In this document: piece by piece, positions 7,189 through 14,031 of the stretch | How the letters are laid out: each line of letters starts with the position of its first letter | Position numbering within the stretch: position 1 is the stretch's first letter | Notes under the pieces: generated by a model | Database searches by the model: none | What the model was told of the DNA's origin: nothing | Seen by the model: the letters and a program-made list of their open reading frames with translations, nothing else | Position numbers and translations under genes: made by a program | NCBI GenBank assembly: GCA_002389785.1 | Contig: DGQS01000092.1 | Span: forward strand, 1-14,553 | Origin: Bacteroidetes bacterium UBA4408 | Lineage (GTDB): Bacteria; Bacteroidota; Bacteroidia; UBA4408 | Direction of reading: 5' to 3' | DNA length: 14,553 bases

Positions 7189-8184
7189 TTACGCAACTGC
7201 TTCGGTAAAATTGTACTGTTTCTCAATTTCATCCAGGGTAGCGTATATTTCAGAAATATCGTTTGAGGTAACAAGCTTCATTCGAAATTCTTTAAAATGA
7301 TCCAGTCCTTTAAAATAATTGGTATAATGTCGGCGCATTTCAACAATACCCAATATCGGACCTTTCCATTGGAGGCTAAAATCGAGGTGCTTTTTACAAA
7401 CAGCAACACGTTCGGCAATACCTGGCTTTTGCAATTGATTACCGGTTGCGAAATAGTGTTTTATTTCATTAAATATCCAAGGATACCCGATGGAAGCACG
7501 ACCAATCATAATACCATCTACTCCAAAACTATCGCGCATTTTTTTTGCCTTTTCAGGACTATCTACATCTCCATTTCCAAAAATTGGAATCGTAATTCTG
7601 GGGTTATTTTTTATTTCGCGAATCAAGGACCAATCGGCTTCACCTTTGTACATCTGCACACGCGTACGGCCATGTACTGAAAGTGCTTTGATTCCGATAT
7701 CCTGCAAGCGTTCGGCCACCTCTCCTACATTTTTAGTTGACTCGTCCCAACCTAAACGCGTTTTAACGGTGACCGGCAAATGCGTGGCTTTAACAATTTC
7801 GGAAGTCATTGCAACCATTTTGGGAATATCGCGCAACAAGGCTGCACCGGCACCTTTGCAGGCAACATTTTTAACCGGGCAACCATAATTAATATCAATT
7901 AAATCAGGTCCGGCTTGAGTACTAATAATCGCAGATTCGCGCATTGAGTCAATCTCGCTTCCAAAAATTTGTATTCCAATGGGTCTTTCGTAATCAAAAA
8001 CATCAAGTTTTTTAACACTTTTTGCTGCTTCTCTGATTAAGCCTTCACTGGATATAAACTCGGTATACATGAGATCGGCACCATGATCTTTGCAAACCGC
8101 ACGAAAAGGCGGATCGCTTACATCTTCCATGGGGGCAAGCAAAAGCGGAAATTCGCCGACTTGTATGTTACCGATTCGTATCAA
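7189..8184 (-). CDS. dusB: tRNA-dihydrouridine synthase B
   Basis: FMN-dependent reduction of uridines in the tRNA D-loop, using NADPH. Numbered from the proposed start, the 331-aa chain shows the N-terminal FMN-binding APMEDVSDPPFR (18-28), catalytic Cys102 in NYGCPVKNV with GAGAALL after it, Lys141 in VTVKTRLGWD, His171 in SVHGRTRVQMYKG, GNGDV (203-207) and the phosphate-binding GIMIGRASIGYPW. No ATG lies upstream of the conserved core. An in-frame TTG at 8211 is the last TTG of a TAAATTTG -7 element (8209-8216) and so is probably not translated. The TTG at 8184 gives MIRIGNIQVGEFPLLL, which fits the usual family N-terminus. It converges with the glycosyltransferase gene and diverges from the CAAX-protease-like gene. 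Confidence 0.93.
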   Translation of the reverse strand: MIRIGNIQVGEFPLLLAPMEDVSDPPFRAVCKDHGADLMYTEFISSEGLIREAAKSVKKLDVFDYERPIGIQIFGSEIDSMRESAIISTQAGPDLIDINYGCPVKNVACKGAGAALLRDIPKMVAMTSEIVKATHLPVTVKTRLGWDESTKNVGEVAERLQDIGIKALSVHGRTRVQMYKGEADWSLIREIKNNPRITIPIFGNGDVDSPEKAKKMRDSFGVDGIMIGRASIGYPWIFNEIKHYFATGNQLQKPGIAERVAVCKKHLDFSLQWKGPILGIVEMRRHYTNYFKGLDHFKEFRMKLVTSNDISEIYATLDEIEKQYNFTEAVA

Positions 8185-8195
8185 GGAATTAATCT

Positions 8196-8203
8196 TAATT
8201 TTG
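8196..8203 (+). promoter_or_regulatory. Predicted -7 element TAATTTTG for the CAAX-protease-like gene
   Basis: Exact TAnnTTTG match ending 26 bases before ATG 8230. It points toward, and its start site overlaps, the opposite-strand -7 element of dusB at 8209-8216. No clear -33 TTG. Confidence 0.4.
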
Positions 8204-8208
8204 GGCTG

Positions 8209-8216
8209 CAAATTTA
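8209..8216 (-). promoter_or_regulatory. Predicted -7 element TAAATTTG for dusB
   Basis: Minus strand TAAATTTG is an exact TAnnTTTG match. The start site would fall near 8203, about 19 bases before the proposed TTG start at 8184. This excludes the TTG at 8211 as the start codon. Confidence 0.45.
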
Positions 8217-8229
8217 CGCTTTTATTTTT

Positions 8230-9159
8230 ATGGATAGATCACTACTCTTAGGCAATCGCCATCCGCTTTCGCAGTTGTTTATTTTTTTGGGAATTGCTTT
8301 GTTGTCGGTTTCTATTTTTTCATTTATTCCATTTTTACTTGCTCAACCTTTGTTTGGAATAGATGCGCTGCACGATCAGGATTTATTTTCGAACCATACT
8401 ACTCCGGCTTCCATTGCCTTATTAAAATTTATTCAGCTCATGCAATCCATCGGATTATTTGTGGTTCCGCCTTTGTTGTTTACTTATTTGTATACTAAAC
8501 AAATAAAAGGTTACCTACAAATAAACCTCCCTATTTTTCCGCTACAGCTGGTGTTTATAACTATTATGTTAGTGGCTGCAATGCCTGCAATAAATTGGAT
8601 GGGAGAAATGAATGCTCAATTAAATTTACCTTCTTCTTTGCATGGCTTAGAAGTATGGATGAAAAAAATGGAAACAGAAGCTGAAGCACTTACAAAGGTA
8701 TTTTTACAAATGCCCAACATAGGAATTTTGCTTTTTAACTTAGTCTTAGTTGCTATTATTCCGGCAATTGGAGAAGAATTGGTTTTTAGAGGAGTGCTTC
8801 AAAAAATAATTGCTGAATGGACAAAAAACAAGCATCTGGGAATTTGGATTTCGGCCATTTTATTTAGTGCTATGCACTTGCAATTTTATGGCTTTGTACC
8901 ACGAATGCTTTTGGGAGCTCTACTTGGTTATTCGCTAGTTTGGACCGGTTCTATTTGGATTCCCATTTTGGGACATTTCGTGAACAATGCAACTGCAGTT
9001 TTGCTAACTTATTTAGAGCAAAGAGGAAAAATTAGCACAACAGTTGAAAGCATTGGAACAACTTCAGAAACTCAACTAATTGTGTTGTTTAGTTTTGCAA
9101 TAGTTTTTCTTTTTTCGTTTTTGTTGTGGAGGTCAAGTAAAGTTGAAAAGCAAAGTTAG
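8230..9159 (+). CDS. CPBP family (CAAX protease-like, Rce1-type) intramembrane metalloprotease
   Basis: A 309-aa polytopic membrane protein, with hydrophobic segments at about 15-39, 62-88, 101-122, 164-180, 204-216, 226-260 and 282-300. The three CPBP/Abi motifs are present and intact: EExxxR as E182-E183-LVF-R187, FxxxH as F212-SAM-H216, and HxxxN as H249-FVN-N253. Family members are glutamate-type intramembrane endopeptidases; bacterial ones are linked to bacteriocin immunity, signal-protein cleavage or envelope stress, and the substrate here is unknown. The proposed ATG 8230 starts MDRSLLLGNRHPL; the reading frame stays open upstream into dusB, but that extension is only dusB antisense. 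It is a single gene, divergent from dusB. Confidence 0.9.
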   Translation: MDRSLLLGNRHPLSQLFIFLGIALLSVSIFSFIPFLLAQPLFGIDALHDQDLFSNHTTPASIALLKFIQLMQSIGLFVVPPLLFTYLYTKQIKGYLQINLPIFPLQLVFITIMLVAAMPAINWMGEMNAQLNLPSSLHGLEVWMKKMETEAEALTKVFLQMPNIGILLFNLVLVAIIPAIGEELVFRGVLQKIIAEWTKNKHLGIWISAILFSAMHLQFYGFVPRMLLGALLGYSLVWTGSIWIPILGHFVNNATAVLLTYLEQRGKISTTVESIGTTSETQLIVLFSFAIVFLFSFLLWRSSKVEKQS

Positions 9160-9295
9160 GTAAAAATTGATCGTTAGTTCTCGATTAAACTAGCTTAATA
9201 TTAAATTAGACTTTCGTTAGTTTAGGTGTGCTAAACATAACTTCACTAGTGAGAAATTCAGTCTTTAGTAATGGATTCATTTGTAACTGAATTTT

Positions 9296-9369
9296 CTATT
9301 CAAAAAAATTCGCACTGAATTTTCTAATCAAAATAAAACCCGCCGATGGCGGGTTGAATTGTTTTGCGG
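9296..9369 (+). repeat. Direct repeat, copy 1
   Basis: Begins CTATTCAAAAAAATT and ends GAATTGTTTTGCGG. Its last 56 bases (9314-9369) match copy 2 (9474-9529) with a single difference seen by eye (G9352 versus A9512). It contains the hairpin AACCCGCC-GAT-GGCGGGTT (9337-9355), which on the minus strand runs into a T-rich tract like a terminator. It also forms the left half of the foldback element. Confidence 0.85.
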
Positions 9370-9453
9370 AGAGGGAGGGATTAGTTACATGATCCCGTGA
9401 CGTAGGGGCTTAAAACAATTCACACCTTTGGTGCTTTATTTTGATTAGAAAAT
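9319..9453. repeat. Symmetric foldback element (about 135 bp)
   Basis: Nested inverted repeats. The outer arms 9319-9337 and 9435-9453 are 19 bp and perfect. A side hairpin CCCGCC-GAT-GGCGGG (9339-9353) lies on the left arm and CACC-TTT-GGTG (9423-9433) on the right arm. The inner arms TGAATTGTTTT (9355-9365) and AAAACAATTCA (9412-9422) are 11 bp and perfect. The apical hairpin is GGGAT-N10-ATCCC (9377-9396). As DNA or RNA this can form a four-way junction with an apical arm. It encodes no protein. It may be a MITE-like or other palindromic repeat, or a structured transcript. Confidence 0.8.
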
Positions 9454-9456
9454 ACA

Positions 9457-9529
9457 CTATCAAAAAAAATTGTACTGAATTTTCTAATCAAAATAAAACC
9501 CGCCGATGGCGAGTTGAATTGTTTTGCGG
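9457..9529 (+). repeat. Direct repeat, copy 2 (partial foldback element)
   Basis: Repeats copy 1 from CTATCAAAAAAAATT to TTTTGCGG, one mismatch in the last 56 bases, 160 bp downstream. It carries only the left half of the foldback element; the apical and right arms are absent and the sequence changes after GCGGG at 9530. The A9512 change breaks one base pair of its CCCGCC hairpin. Confidence 0.85.
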
Positions 9530-9733
9530 GCTCAAATTTACCCTGTTCGAACCAAATAACCAACGAAAACCTTGAAGAATCGAAAGAGGCCCAAATCCAG
9601 CGATTTTTAGCCGATTTGCGGGCGATAAGCCACTTCTGCAAGGTATTTAAGGTTGGTCAGAAATAAGGCCTGTTATCGTATTTTACGGTAATTTTACCAA
9701 ATTTGTTAAAATCTCATTTTTATTCACAAAATC

Positions 9734-9763
9734 GTGAAGCTTCCCTGCAAAAGGAAGCCTCAC
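9734..9763 (-). terminator. Rho-independent-type terminator after the PepSY-like gene
   Basis: Stem GTGAAGCTTCC / GGAAGCCTCAC, 11 pairs with one mismatch, 8-base loop. It lies 10 bases beyond the stop of the PepSY-like gene. On the minus strand it is followed by a T-rich tract (CGATTTTGTG). It would end the whole minus-strand module. Confidence 0.75.
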
Positions 9764-9772
9764 TATGAAAAA

Positions 9773-10237
9773 TTAATCCTTTCCTTCTTCTTCTTTCATT
9801 GCTTCGGTCTTTTTAACAAAGTTTCCGTTTGCATCGAATAAAGCGTCAAAGTACATTTTATCTTTTTCCATTTCGGCTTCATACATTACCTTGCCAGTTG
9901 CATCTGTAATTTTTGCGGCTTCAGATAACTTATAGCCTGCATAACTCTTGGTGCAATAGTCAGTAACAGCTTTTGGTAATGCCGATGTCTTAATTTCTTG
10001 TTCTAGTTCTTTAAATGTTCCACTTGCATCAAATACAGCAGAGGATTCTACTTTGTTTAAATGAAATTCAGCTTCATAATTAGCTCCTTCCTTTTCCCAC
10101 ACATCCACTTTCGATCCGGGATATTTTTTAGCAAAGCTATCTTTTACATTAGCAGGAACTTCTGCTTCTTTTAAGTGTTGTGCATTTGCGTAGCTAAGCC
10201 CGAAGCATAATGCGATTGTTGCGATTGTTGTTTTCAT
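9773..10237 (-). CDS. Periplasmic PepSY-like protein with two repeats
   Basis: A 154-aa protein with a signal peptide (cut likely after ANA, residues 17-19, before Gln20). Two repeats of the Bacteroidota PepSY-like fold follow. Repeat 1 (about 26-80) has VPANVKDSFAKKYPGSKVDVWEKEG, then NYEAEFHLN and AVFDASGTFKE. Repeat 2 (about 87-143) has LPKAVTDYCTKSYAGYKLSEA, then MYEAEMEKDKMYFDALFDANGNFVKK. The C-terminal tail is acidic (EEEGKD). Such proteins are small periplasmic binding or inhibitor-like domains, commonly encoded next to two-component systems; the ligand is unknown. It is the last gene of the minus-strand module, 69 bases after the receptor gene, with its own copy of the shared operator upstream. 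ATG 10237 is the only start giving a proper signal peptide. Confidence 0.88.
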   Translation of the reverse strand: MKTTIATIALCFGLSYANAQHLKEAEVPANVKDSFAKKYPGSKVDVWEKEGANYEAEFHLNKVESSAVFDASGTFKELEQEIKTSALPKAVTDYCTKSYAGYKLSEAAKITDATGKVMYEAEMEKDKMYFDALFDANGNFVKKTEAMKEEEGKD

Positions 10238-10264
10238 TTTTTATCTGGTTTTAAATTTATAATT

Positions 10265-10272
10265 CAAAGTAA
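10265..10272 (-). promoter_or_regulatory. Predicted -7 element TTACTTTG for the PepSY-like gene
   Basis: Minus strand TTACTTTG; the TTTG is intact but the TA position is imperfect (one mismatch to TAnnTTTG). It is placed 10 bases after the dyad at 10283-10299, exactly as in the receptor promoter, and ends 27 bases before ATG 10237. Confidence 0.45.
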
Positions 10273-10282
10273 CAACACAATT

Positions 10283-10299
10283 CTAAAGCAAATCTTTAG
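10283..10299 (-). promoter_or_regulatory. Putative operator dyad CTAAAG-N5-CTTTAG, copy upstream of the PepSY-like gene
   Basis: A perfect 6+6 dyad with 5-base spacer inside a 23-bp block (10277-10299) that matches the block upstream of the receptor gene at 22 of 23 positions. It fills the short gap between the receptor stop codon (10307-10309) and the PepSY-like promoter. Likely bound by the response regulator encoded at 14028-14553 (inference). Confidence 0.6.
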
Positions 10300-10306
10300 G
10301 CACAAA

Positions 10307-12736
10307 TTAGAACTTATAACTGTATCCAATTCTCACAACTTGTGTTTCATAATAATCGGTACTAACATACCTAAACCCGTTGCCTTGAATGGATTTTTTA
10401 ATCTGCATCGTATTCAAAAGGTCGGTAGCATTTATAAATAATTCTCCTTTACCCTTTTGAATTTGTTTTTTCATTCCTACATCCAATGAAAACCTTGATC
10501 CAATCGTTCCTTGTGGAATTAAATCAGGAGCGAGGTAAATTGCTGTTAATTGAAAATCTGTATTTTTCTTTGAATGGAAAGTAGCATTCAGTTTCGAATT
10601 CCAAGAGATTAATGACTGCCTATCAGAAGAATAAGTATTTGCATAAGGATATTTATTGTAAGCGGTAAAAGCCTCAATGGTGCTTTGATAGCCATTAAAA
10701 TTCATATTAAGAGAAAGCCAATTTTTTATGTCCTGTGAAACTATTAATTCCAATCCTGTGTTATAACTCCTTCCTGCATTCTGCATAATAGAATAAATCA
10801 AAGTGCTGCCCGAAACAACGCTTGCGATACGAGTGATTGTTCCATCTGCTATTTTGTGATACGCTGCCGAATAGAAATATCCGTTTTTCCAGTTTCCTTT
10901 ATAGCCTAATTCAAACAGATTGGTGAATTGTGGGTTTAATGAAGGATTACCAACTTTAATAATTTCTGCATCATCATACTTTGGGAAGATTCTAATATCA
11001 ACTTCGTTTGGTCTATCAACTCTTCTATTGTAAAACAAAGAAATCTTGTTATTGTCATTAAATTTATAAGCAAATCTTACGTTAGGAAAAGGCTGGGTAT
11101 AATTATATCCGTTGCTTTTATAAGTGGGGTGGTTTGGATTCACTTGATAATTCACATTAACATACTCAACTCTTAAACCTGCCTCTAATTCATATTTTGC
11201 TTTTTCAAGAACGTAATTTCCATATAGCGCAGGTATCGTTTCTTTATAATTTGCCCAACCTCCTGCTGCGGAATCAATGGGAGAATTAATTCCCGGAAAG
11301 AAAAGCATATTTGTTGGAATATTTCTATACCTGAATTTACCTCCCATTTCGATCCTTCCATGCTTTAAGGGTTTAATGTAGTCGAGATTGAAATCTGCTA
11401 CATTCTCATCAGAAATTAACTTAAAGGCATCATAACCTGTAAAGGTTGGCATCACATTCGTGAAGTAATACTTTTCATCTTCCCTGTGAAATGTATAATT
11501 CAATCCAATGTTTAAAGTATGTCCAGCCTGTTTGAATTTATGTAAGTATGAAGAAGATGCAGTAGCAGTTGTTTTTAGTTCATCCTCTAAAAATTGCCAT
11601 AAACGTATTCTCTCTGAATAATCGGAGTTGAAAAATGGTTCATCTCCATGATCTAAAATTCGCTCTGAACTAAATAACCCTGATAAGCTAAATTGGTTGT
11701 ATTCATTGGGATTATAATCAAATCCTAATCTTCCTGTTGCAACTGTAGTGTTTCTATTTCTTTTAGTTTGCTGATGAATAATCTCTCCGCTATCATAGTA
11801 ACGATCTACAAATTCATTTTTATTCAATGTGTTGGTAAGTAAGTAATCGCCCTGAAGGAATAAATTAATTTTCTTTTTTTTGTAGTTAAGTGATAGGCTT
11901 GGATTAAACTTAGGTGTATTTTGATATTGTGGTCGAATCGTTGGTAGGTTTTCCTGCTTTATCCATAAAGCACCCAAGCCTGCTGCCACGCCTACCTTAC
12001 CATTAAACCCTTCTTGTTTATTTTTCTTATAAATGATATTAATTACACCTGCGTTGCCATTGGCATCATATTTAGCTGAAGGATTATTTATGATTTCAAT
12101 TTTTTCAATAGCGGATGCAGGAATATTATCAAGGCTTGTTTGGTTTCCAAAACCTGTTAATGCAGTTTGCTTTCCATCAATTAATACAATCACTTTATCG
12201 CTGCCTCGTATCTGAACCTTTCCTTCTTGTACAGTTACTCCGGGTAAATTTTGTACGGCTTGCAAAACCGAACCACCACTTTGAGAAATGTTATTTTCAA
12301 GTGTATAGGATTTCTTATCCATTTTACCTGAAACTTCGTCTTGCTTTGCGGTTACTTCAACTTCATTTAAAACTTGTGTGTCTTCAGATAATTCTATTAC
12401 ACCTGCATCTAAAAACGAACTCAAACTACCAATAAAGAAAGATTGTCTTGAGGTCGCATAACCAATAAACGAAACTTCGATATAATATTTACCCTGCTTT
12501 AAACCATTTAATGTAAAACGCCCTTCTTCATTGGTGATAGTTCCCACAACTAAGGAACTGTCTGTCTCCATTTTAATTAATACACTCACATAAGGCAAAG
12601 GACTTCCTGTATTTTTTTCTTTAATTAGACCCGAAACAGAAATGTTTTGTGTTTGCGAATACACATTTACACTTAGCAACAGAAACACCAAGCACTCAAT
12701 TGTTCTTTTTAAAATGGAGGGATTTTTAACTTTCAT
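10307..12736 (-). CDS. Outer-membrane beta-barrel, TonB-dependent-receptor-like protein
   Basis: An 809-aa outer-membrane protein. Signal peptide about 1-28 (hydrophobic CLVFLLLSVNV, then YSQ). Residues about 32-118 form a carboxypeptidase-regulatory-like domain (ISVSGLIKEKNTGSPLPYVSVLI, then GTITNEEGRFTLNGLKQGKYYIEVSFIGY, given in two pieces). A TonB-box-like stretch NEVEVTAK (124-131) precedes the plug at about 140-238, which has LQAVQNLPGV, VQIRGSDKVIVLIDGKQ and the end motif NAGVINIIYKK. The rest is a barrel of the outer-membrane beta-barrel family (TonB-linked type 3), closing with VVRIGYSYKF whose terminal Phe suits BAM assembly. No SusD partner is adjacent, so glycan import by a SusCD pair is unlikely; a small ligand, metal chelate or peptide is possible. 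Co-located with a two-component system and preceded by its own promoter and operator. Confidence 0.92.
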   Translation of the reverse strand: MKVKNPSILKRTIECLVFLLLSVNVYSQTQNISVSGLIKEKNTGSPLPYVSVLIKMETDSSLVVGTITNEEGRFTLNGLKQGKYYIEVSFIGYATSRQSFFIGSLSSFLDAGVIELSEDTQVLNEVEVTAKQDEVSGKMDKKSYTLENNISQSGGSVLQAVQNLPGVTVQEGKVQIRGSDKVIVLIDGKQTALTGFGNQTSLDNIPASAIEKIEIINNPSAKYDANGNAGVINIIYKKNKQEGFNGKVGVAAGLGALWIKQENLPTIRPQYQNTPKFNPSLSLNYKKKKINLFLQGDYLLTNTLNKNEFVDRYYDSGEIIHQQTKRNRNTTVATGRLGFDYNPNEYNQFSLSGLFSSERILDHGDEPFFNSDYSERIRLWQFLEDELKTTATASSSYLHKFKQAGHTLNIGLNYTFHREDEKYYFTNVMPTFTGYDAFKLISDENVADFNLDYIKPLKHGRIEMGGKFRYRNIPTNMLFFPGINSPIDSAAGGWANYKETIPALYGNYVLEKAKYELEAGLRVEYVNVNYQVNPNHPTYKSNGYNYTQPFPNVRFAYKFNDNNKISLFYNRRVDRPNEVDIRIFPKYDDAEIIKVGNPSLNPQFTNLFELGYKGNWKNGYFYSAAYHKIADGTITRIASVVSGSTLIYSIMQNAGRSYNTGLELIVSQDIKNWLSLNMNFNGYQSTIEAFTAYNKYPYANTYSSDRQSLISWNSKLNATFHSKKNTDFQLTAIYLAPDLIPQGTIGSRFSLDVGMKKQIQKGKGELFINATDLLNTMQIKKSIQGNGFRYVSTDYYETQVVRIGYSYKF

Positions 12737-12740
12737 ATCA

Positions 12741-12748
12741 CAAACCTA
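12741..12748 (-). promoter_or_regulatory. Predicted -7 element TAGGTTTG for the receptor gene
   Basis: Exact TAnnTTTG match on the minus strand, 10 bases after the dyad at 12759-12775 and ending 4 bases before ATG 12736. The predicted transcript is leaderless or nearly so. Confidence 0.55.
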
Positions 12749-12758
12749 CTGTACAATT

Positions 12759-12775
12759 CTAAAGTAAATCTTTAG
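12759..12775 (-). promoter_or_regulatory. Putative operator dyad CTAAAG-N5-CTTTAG, copy upstream of the receptor gene
   Basis: Perfect 6+6 dyad with spacer ATTTA (minus strand) in the 35-base gap between kinase and receptor genes. It overlaps the kinase stop codon (12772-12774). Relative to the -7 element it covers roughly -38 to -22, where an activator would contact RNA polymerase. Confidence 0.6.
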
Positions 12776-14031
12776 TTGAAATTTACTTGAAAATGATGCA
12801 ATGATGATGAATAATCGTAATTGATTTTAAATCCATAGGTTTTAGCAATTCCATTAATAATCGATAAACCAAGACCGAGAGAGTCTTTGGAGGCATCATT
12901 CTTTTTAAAACGAATAAATAGATGTTCCTTGGGAATAGTTAATGGTTCACCGCTGTTAGAAATGGTCAATTGATTTTGCTTTAATTCAATAATTATTTTT
13001 CCATTTTCACTGTTGTGCCTGATTGCATTTTGAATAAGGTTTGTTAGAAGAATTTCAGCCAAAGTTGGATTCATCTTTACTATAACATCTTCTGATAAAT
13101 TCAATTCCAAACCAATATTTTTTGACTGAAACAGATCCATGTAATTATCCGTTATTTTTGAAGTAAACTGCTTAATGCTTATTGATTCGCTCTCCTTAAA
13201 CTGATTGTTTTCTATTTTAGATAATAAAATAAGAGCCTTATTTAACGATGCTAATTTTTTTATGGTGTTTTCAATTGTTTGAAGTCGATTCATTTCATCT
13301 TCTTTCAAATTGTCTGATTGCATTAATAAACTGAGATTTGCTTTAATAACTGCCAATGGTGTTTGCATTTCGTGAGACGCATTTTCGGTAAACTCTTTTT
13401 GCTCCTGATAATCAGAATAAATTTTATCCATCATTTTATTCAAAGCAATATTTAATTGATTAAACTCAAGTGTATTTACTTCATTAAAATGATATTGTTC
13501 ATGGTTTTGAATTTCGTATTTGTTTAACTTAGAAAGCGTACTATAGAATGGTTTCCATAAAGTTTTTGACAACAACCAATTAACTATTACAAAGGACACT
13601 ATCAAAAAGCCTACAATTAAAGCAAATGTTGCAAGTATTCCCTCCAAAAGTTCCTCCTCTTCCATTGTAGTTTTAATCAGAGTAATTTGATATGTGTTTT
13701 GCTCAAACGTATAATAGCTGCGCAACATTCTCGCTCCAACATTTTCCTTTTCAACACTATTATAAATTGAGGTGTCAATGAATCCTGTCTTTAATTTGCA
13801 ATCGGTACATGGAATGATATTCTCAAGACTATCAGAACTCAAATAGATGCTTTTAGGTTCTTTCAATGAGTGAATAAGTCTTTCAGCATTAACTTTTTCA
13901 TTCATCAATGTTTCATCAGTACCATCTTTCAATTCGCTATTAATAAGAAAATAGGAAAGCAGTCCTGCAATAATCAGCAACGGCAAACTAACTAAAAGGT
14001 AATAAAAGAGTGTTTTACTTATTAATTTCAT
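12772..14031 (-). CDS. Membrane sensor histidine kinase of a two-component system
   Basis: A 419-aa inner-membrane kinase. TM1 about 9-30; extracytoplasmic sensor about 31-130 holding the pair Cys75 and Cys78 (CTDC); TM2 about 131-153. The linker 154-205 has no obvious HAMP consensus. DHp: ENASHEMQTPL with phospho-acceptor His220. ATP domain: N box NLIQNAIRHN with Asn335, G1 region SNSGEPL (358-364) with the usual Asp replaced, LFIRFKK (371-377) and G2 GLGLS (386-390). The NSG-type G1 box is frequent in Bacteroidota kinases, so activity is still expected. It overlaps the response-regulator stop by four bases (ATGA), showing translational coupling, and is followed 35 bases later by the receptor gene. 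The ligand is unknown; the Cys pair hints at metal or redox sensing. Confidence 0.93.
   Translation of the reverse strand: MKLISKTLFYYLLVSLPLLIIAGLLSYFLINSELKDGTDETLMNEKVNAERLIHSLKEPKSIYLSSDSLENIIPCTDCKLKTGFIDTSIYNSVEKENVGARMLRSYYTFEQNTYQITLIKTTMEEEELLEGILATFALIVGFLIVSFVIVNWLLSKTLWKPFYSTLSKLNKYEIQNHEQYHFNEVNTLEFNQLNIALNKMMDKIYSDYQEQKEFTENASHEMQTPLAVIKANLSLLMQSDNLKEDEMNRLQTIENTIKKLASLNKALILLSKIENNQFKESESISIKQFTSKITDNYMDLFQSKNIGLELNLSEDVIVKMNPTLAEILLTNLIQNAIRHNSENGKIIIELKQNQLTISNSGEPLTIPKEHLFIRFKKNDASKDSLGLGLSIINGIAKTYGFKINYDYSSSLHHFQVNFN

Larger units (their letters stand above)
9160..9772. other. Gene-free, repeat-rich intergenic region (613 bases)
   Basis: I see no convincing gene. From left to right: a 6-bp hairpin GTTTAG/CTAAAC (9220-9236), a 10-bp palindrome TCACTAGTGA (9243-9252), and an inverted pair AGAAATTCAGT (9252-9262) facing ACTGAATTTTCT (9286-9297). 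Next come the foldback element (9319-9453) and a second partial copy (9457-9529). Then 9530-9660 is a richer-GC stretch of unknown origin, followed by a 12-bp palindrome GGTAATTTTACC (9687-9698) and the terminator at 9734-9763. A 73-codon minus-strand reading frame across the repeat copy is not credible as a gene. The region separates the housekeeping genes from the receptor/two-component module. Confidence 0.7.

Noticed and set aside
7297..7888. Two plus-strand reading frames antisense to dusB
   Set aside because: dusB is fully conserved across this span; the antisense translations show no domain and arise from its codon usage.
9530..9560. TTCGAAC-like motif suggesting a tRNA T loop
   Set aside because: The flanking bases do not pair as a T stem and no D or anticodon arm can be drawn.
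9420..9641. 73-codon minus-strand reading frame over the repeat copy
   Set aside because: It runs through the hairpin repeat and inverted arm, has no domain or coding character, and its composition follows the repeat.
9160..9772. CRISPR array or insertion sequence in the repeat region
   Set aside because: Only two copies 160 bp apart, no regular spacers, no cas genes and no transposase.
12033..12435. Plus-strand reading frames antisense to the receptor plug region
   Set aside because: Shadow frames of a well-supported receptor gene; one merely mimics a hydrophobic peptide.
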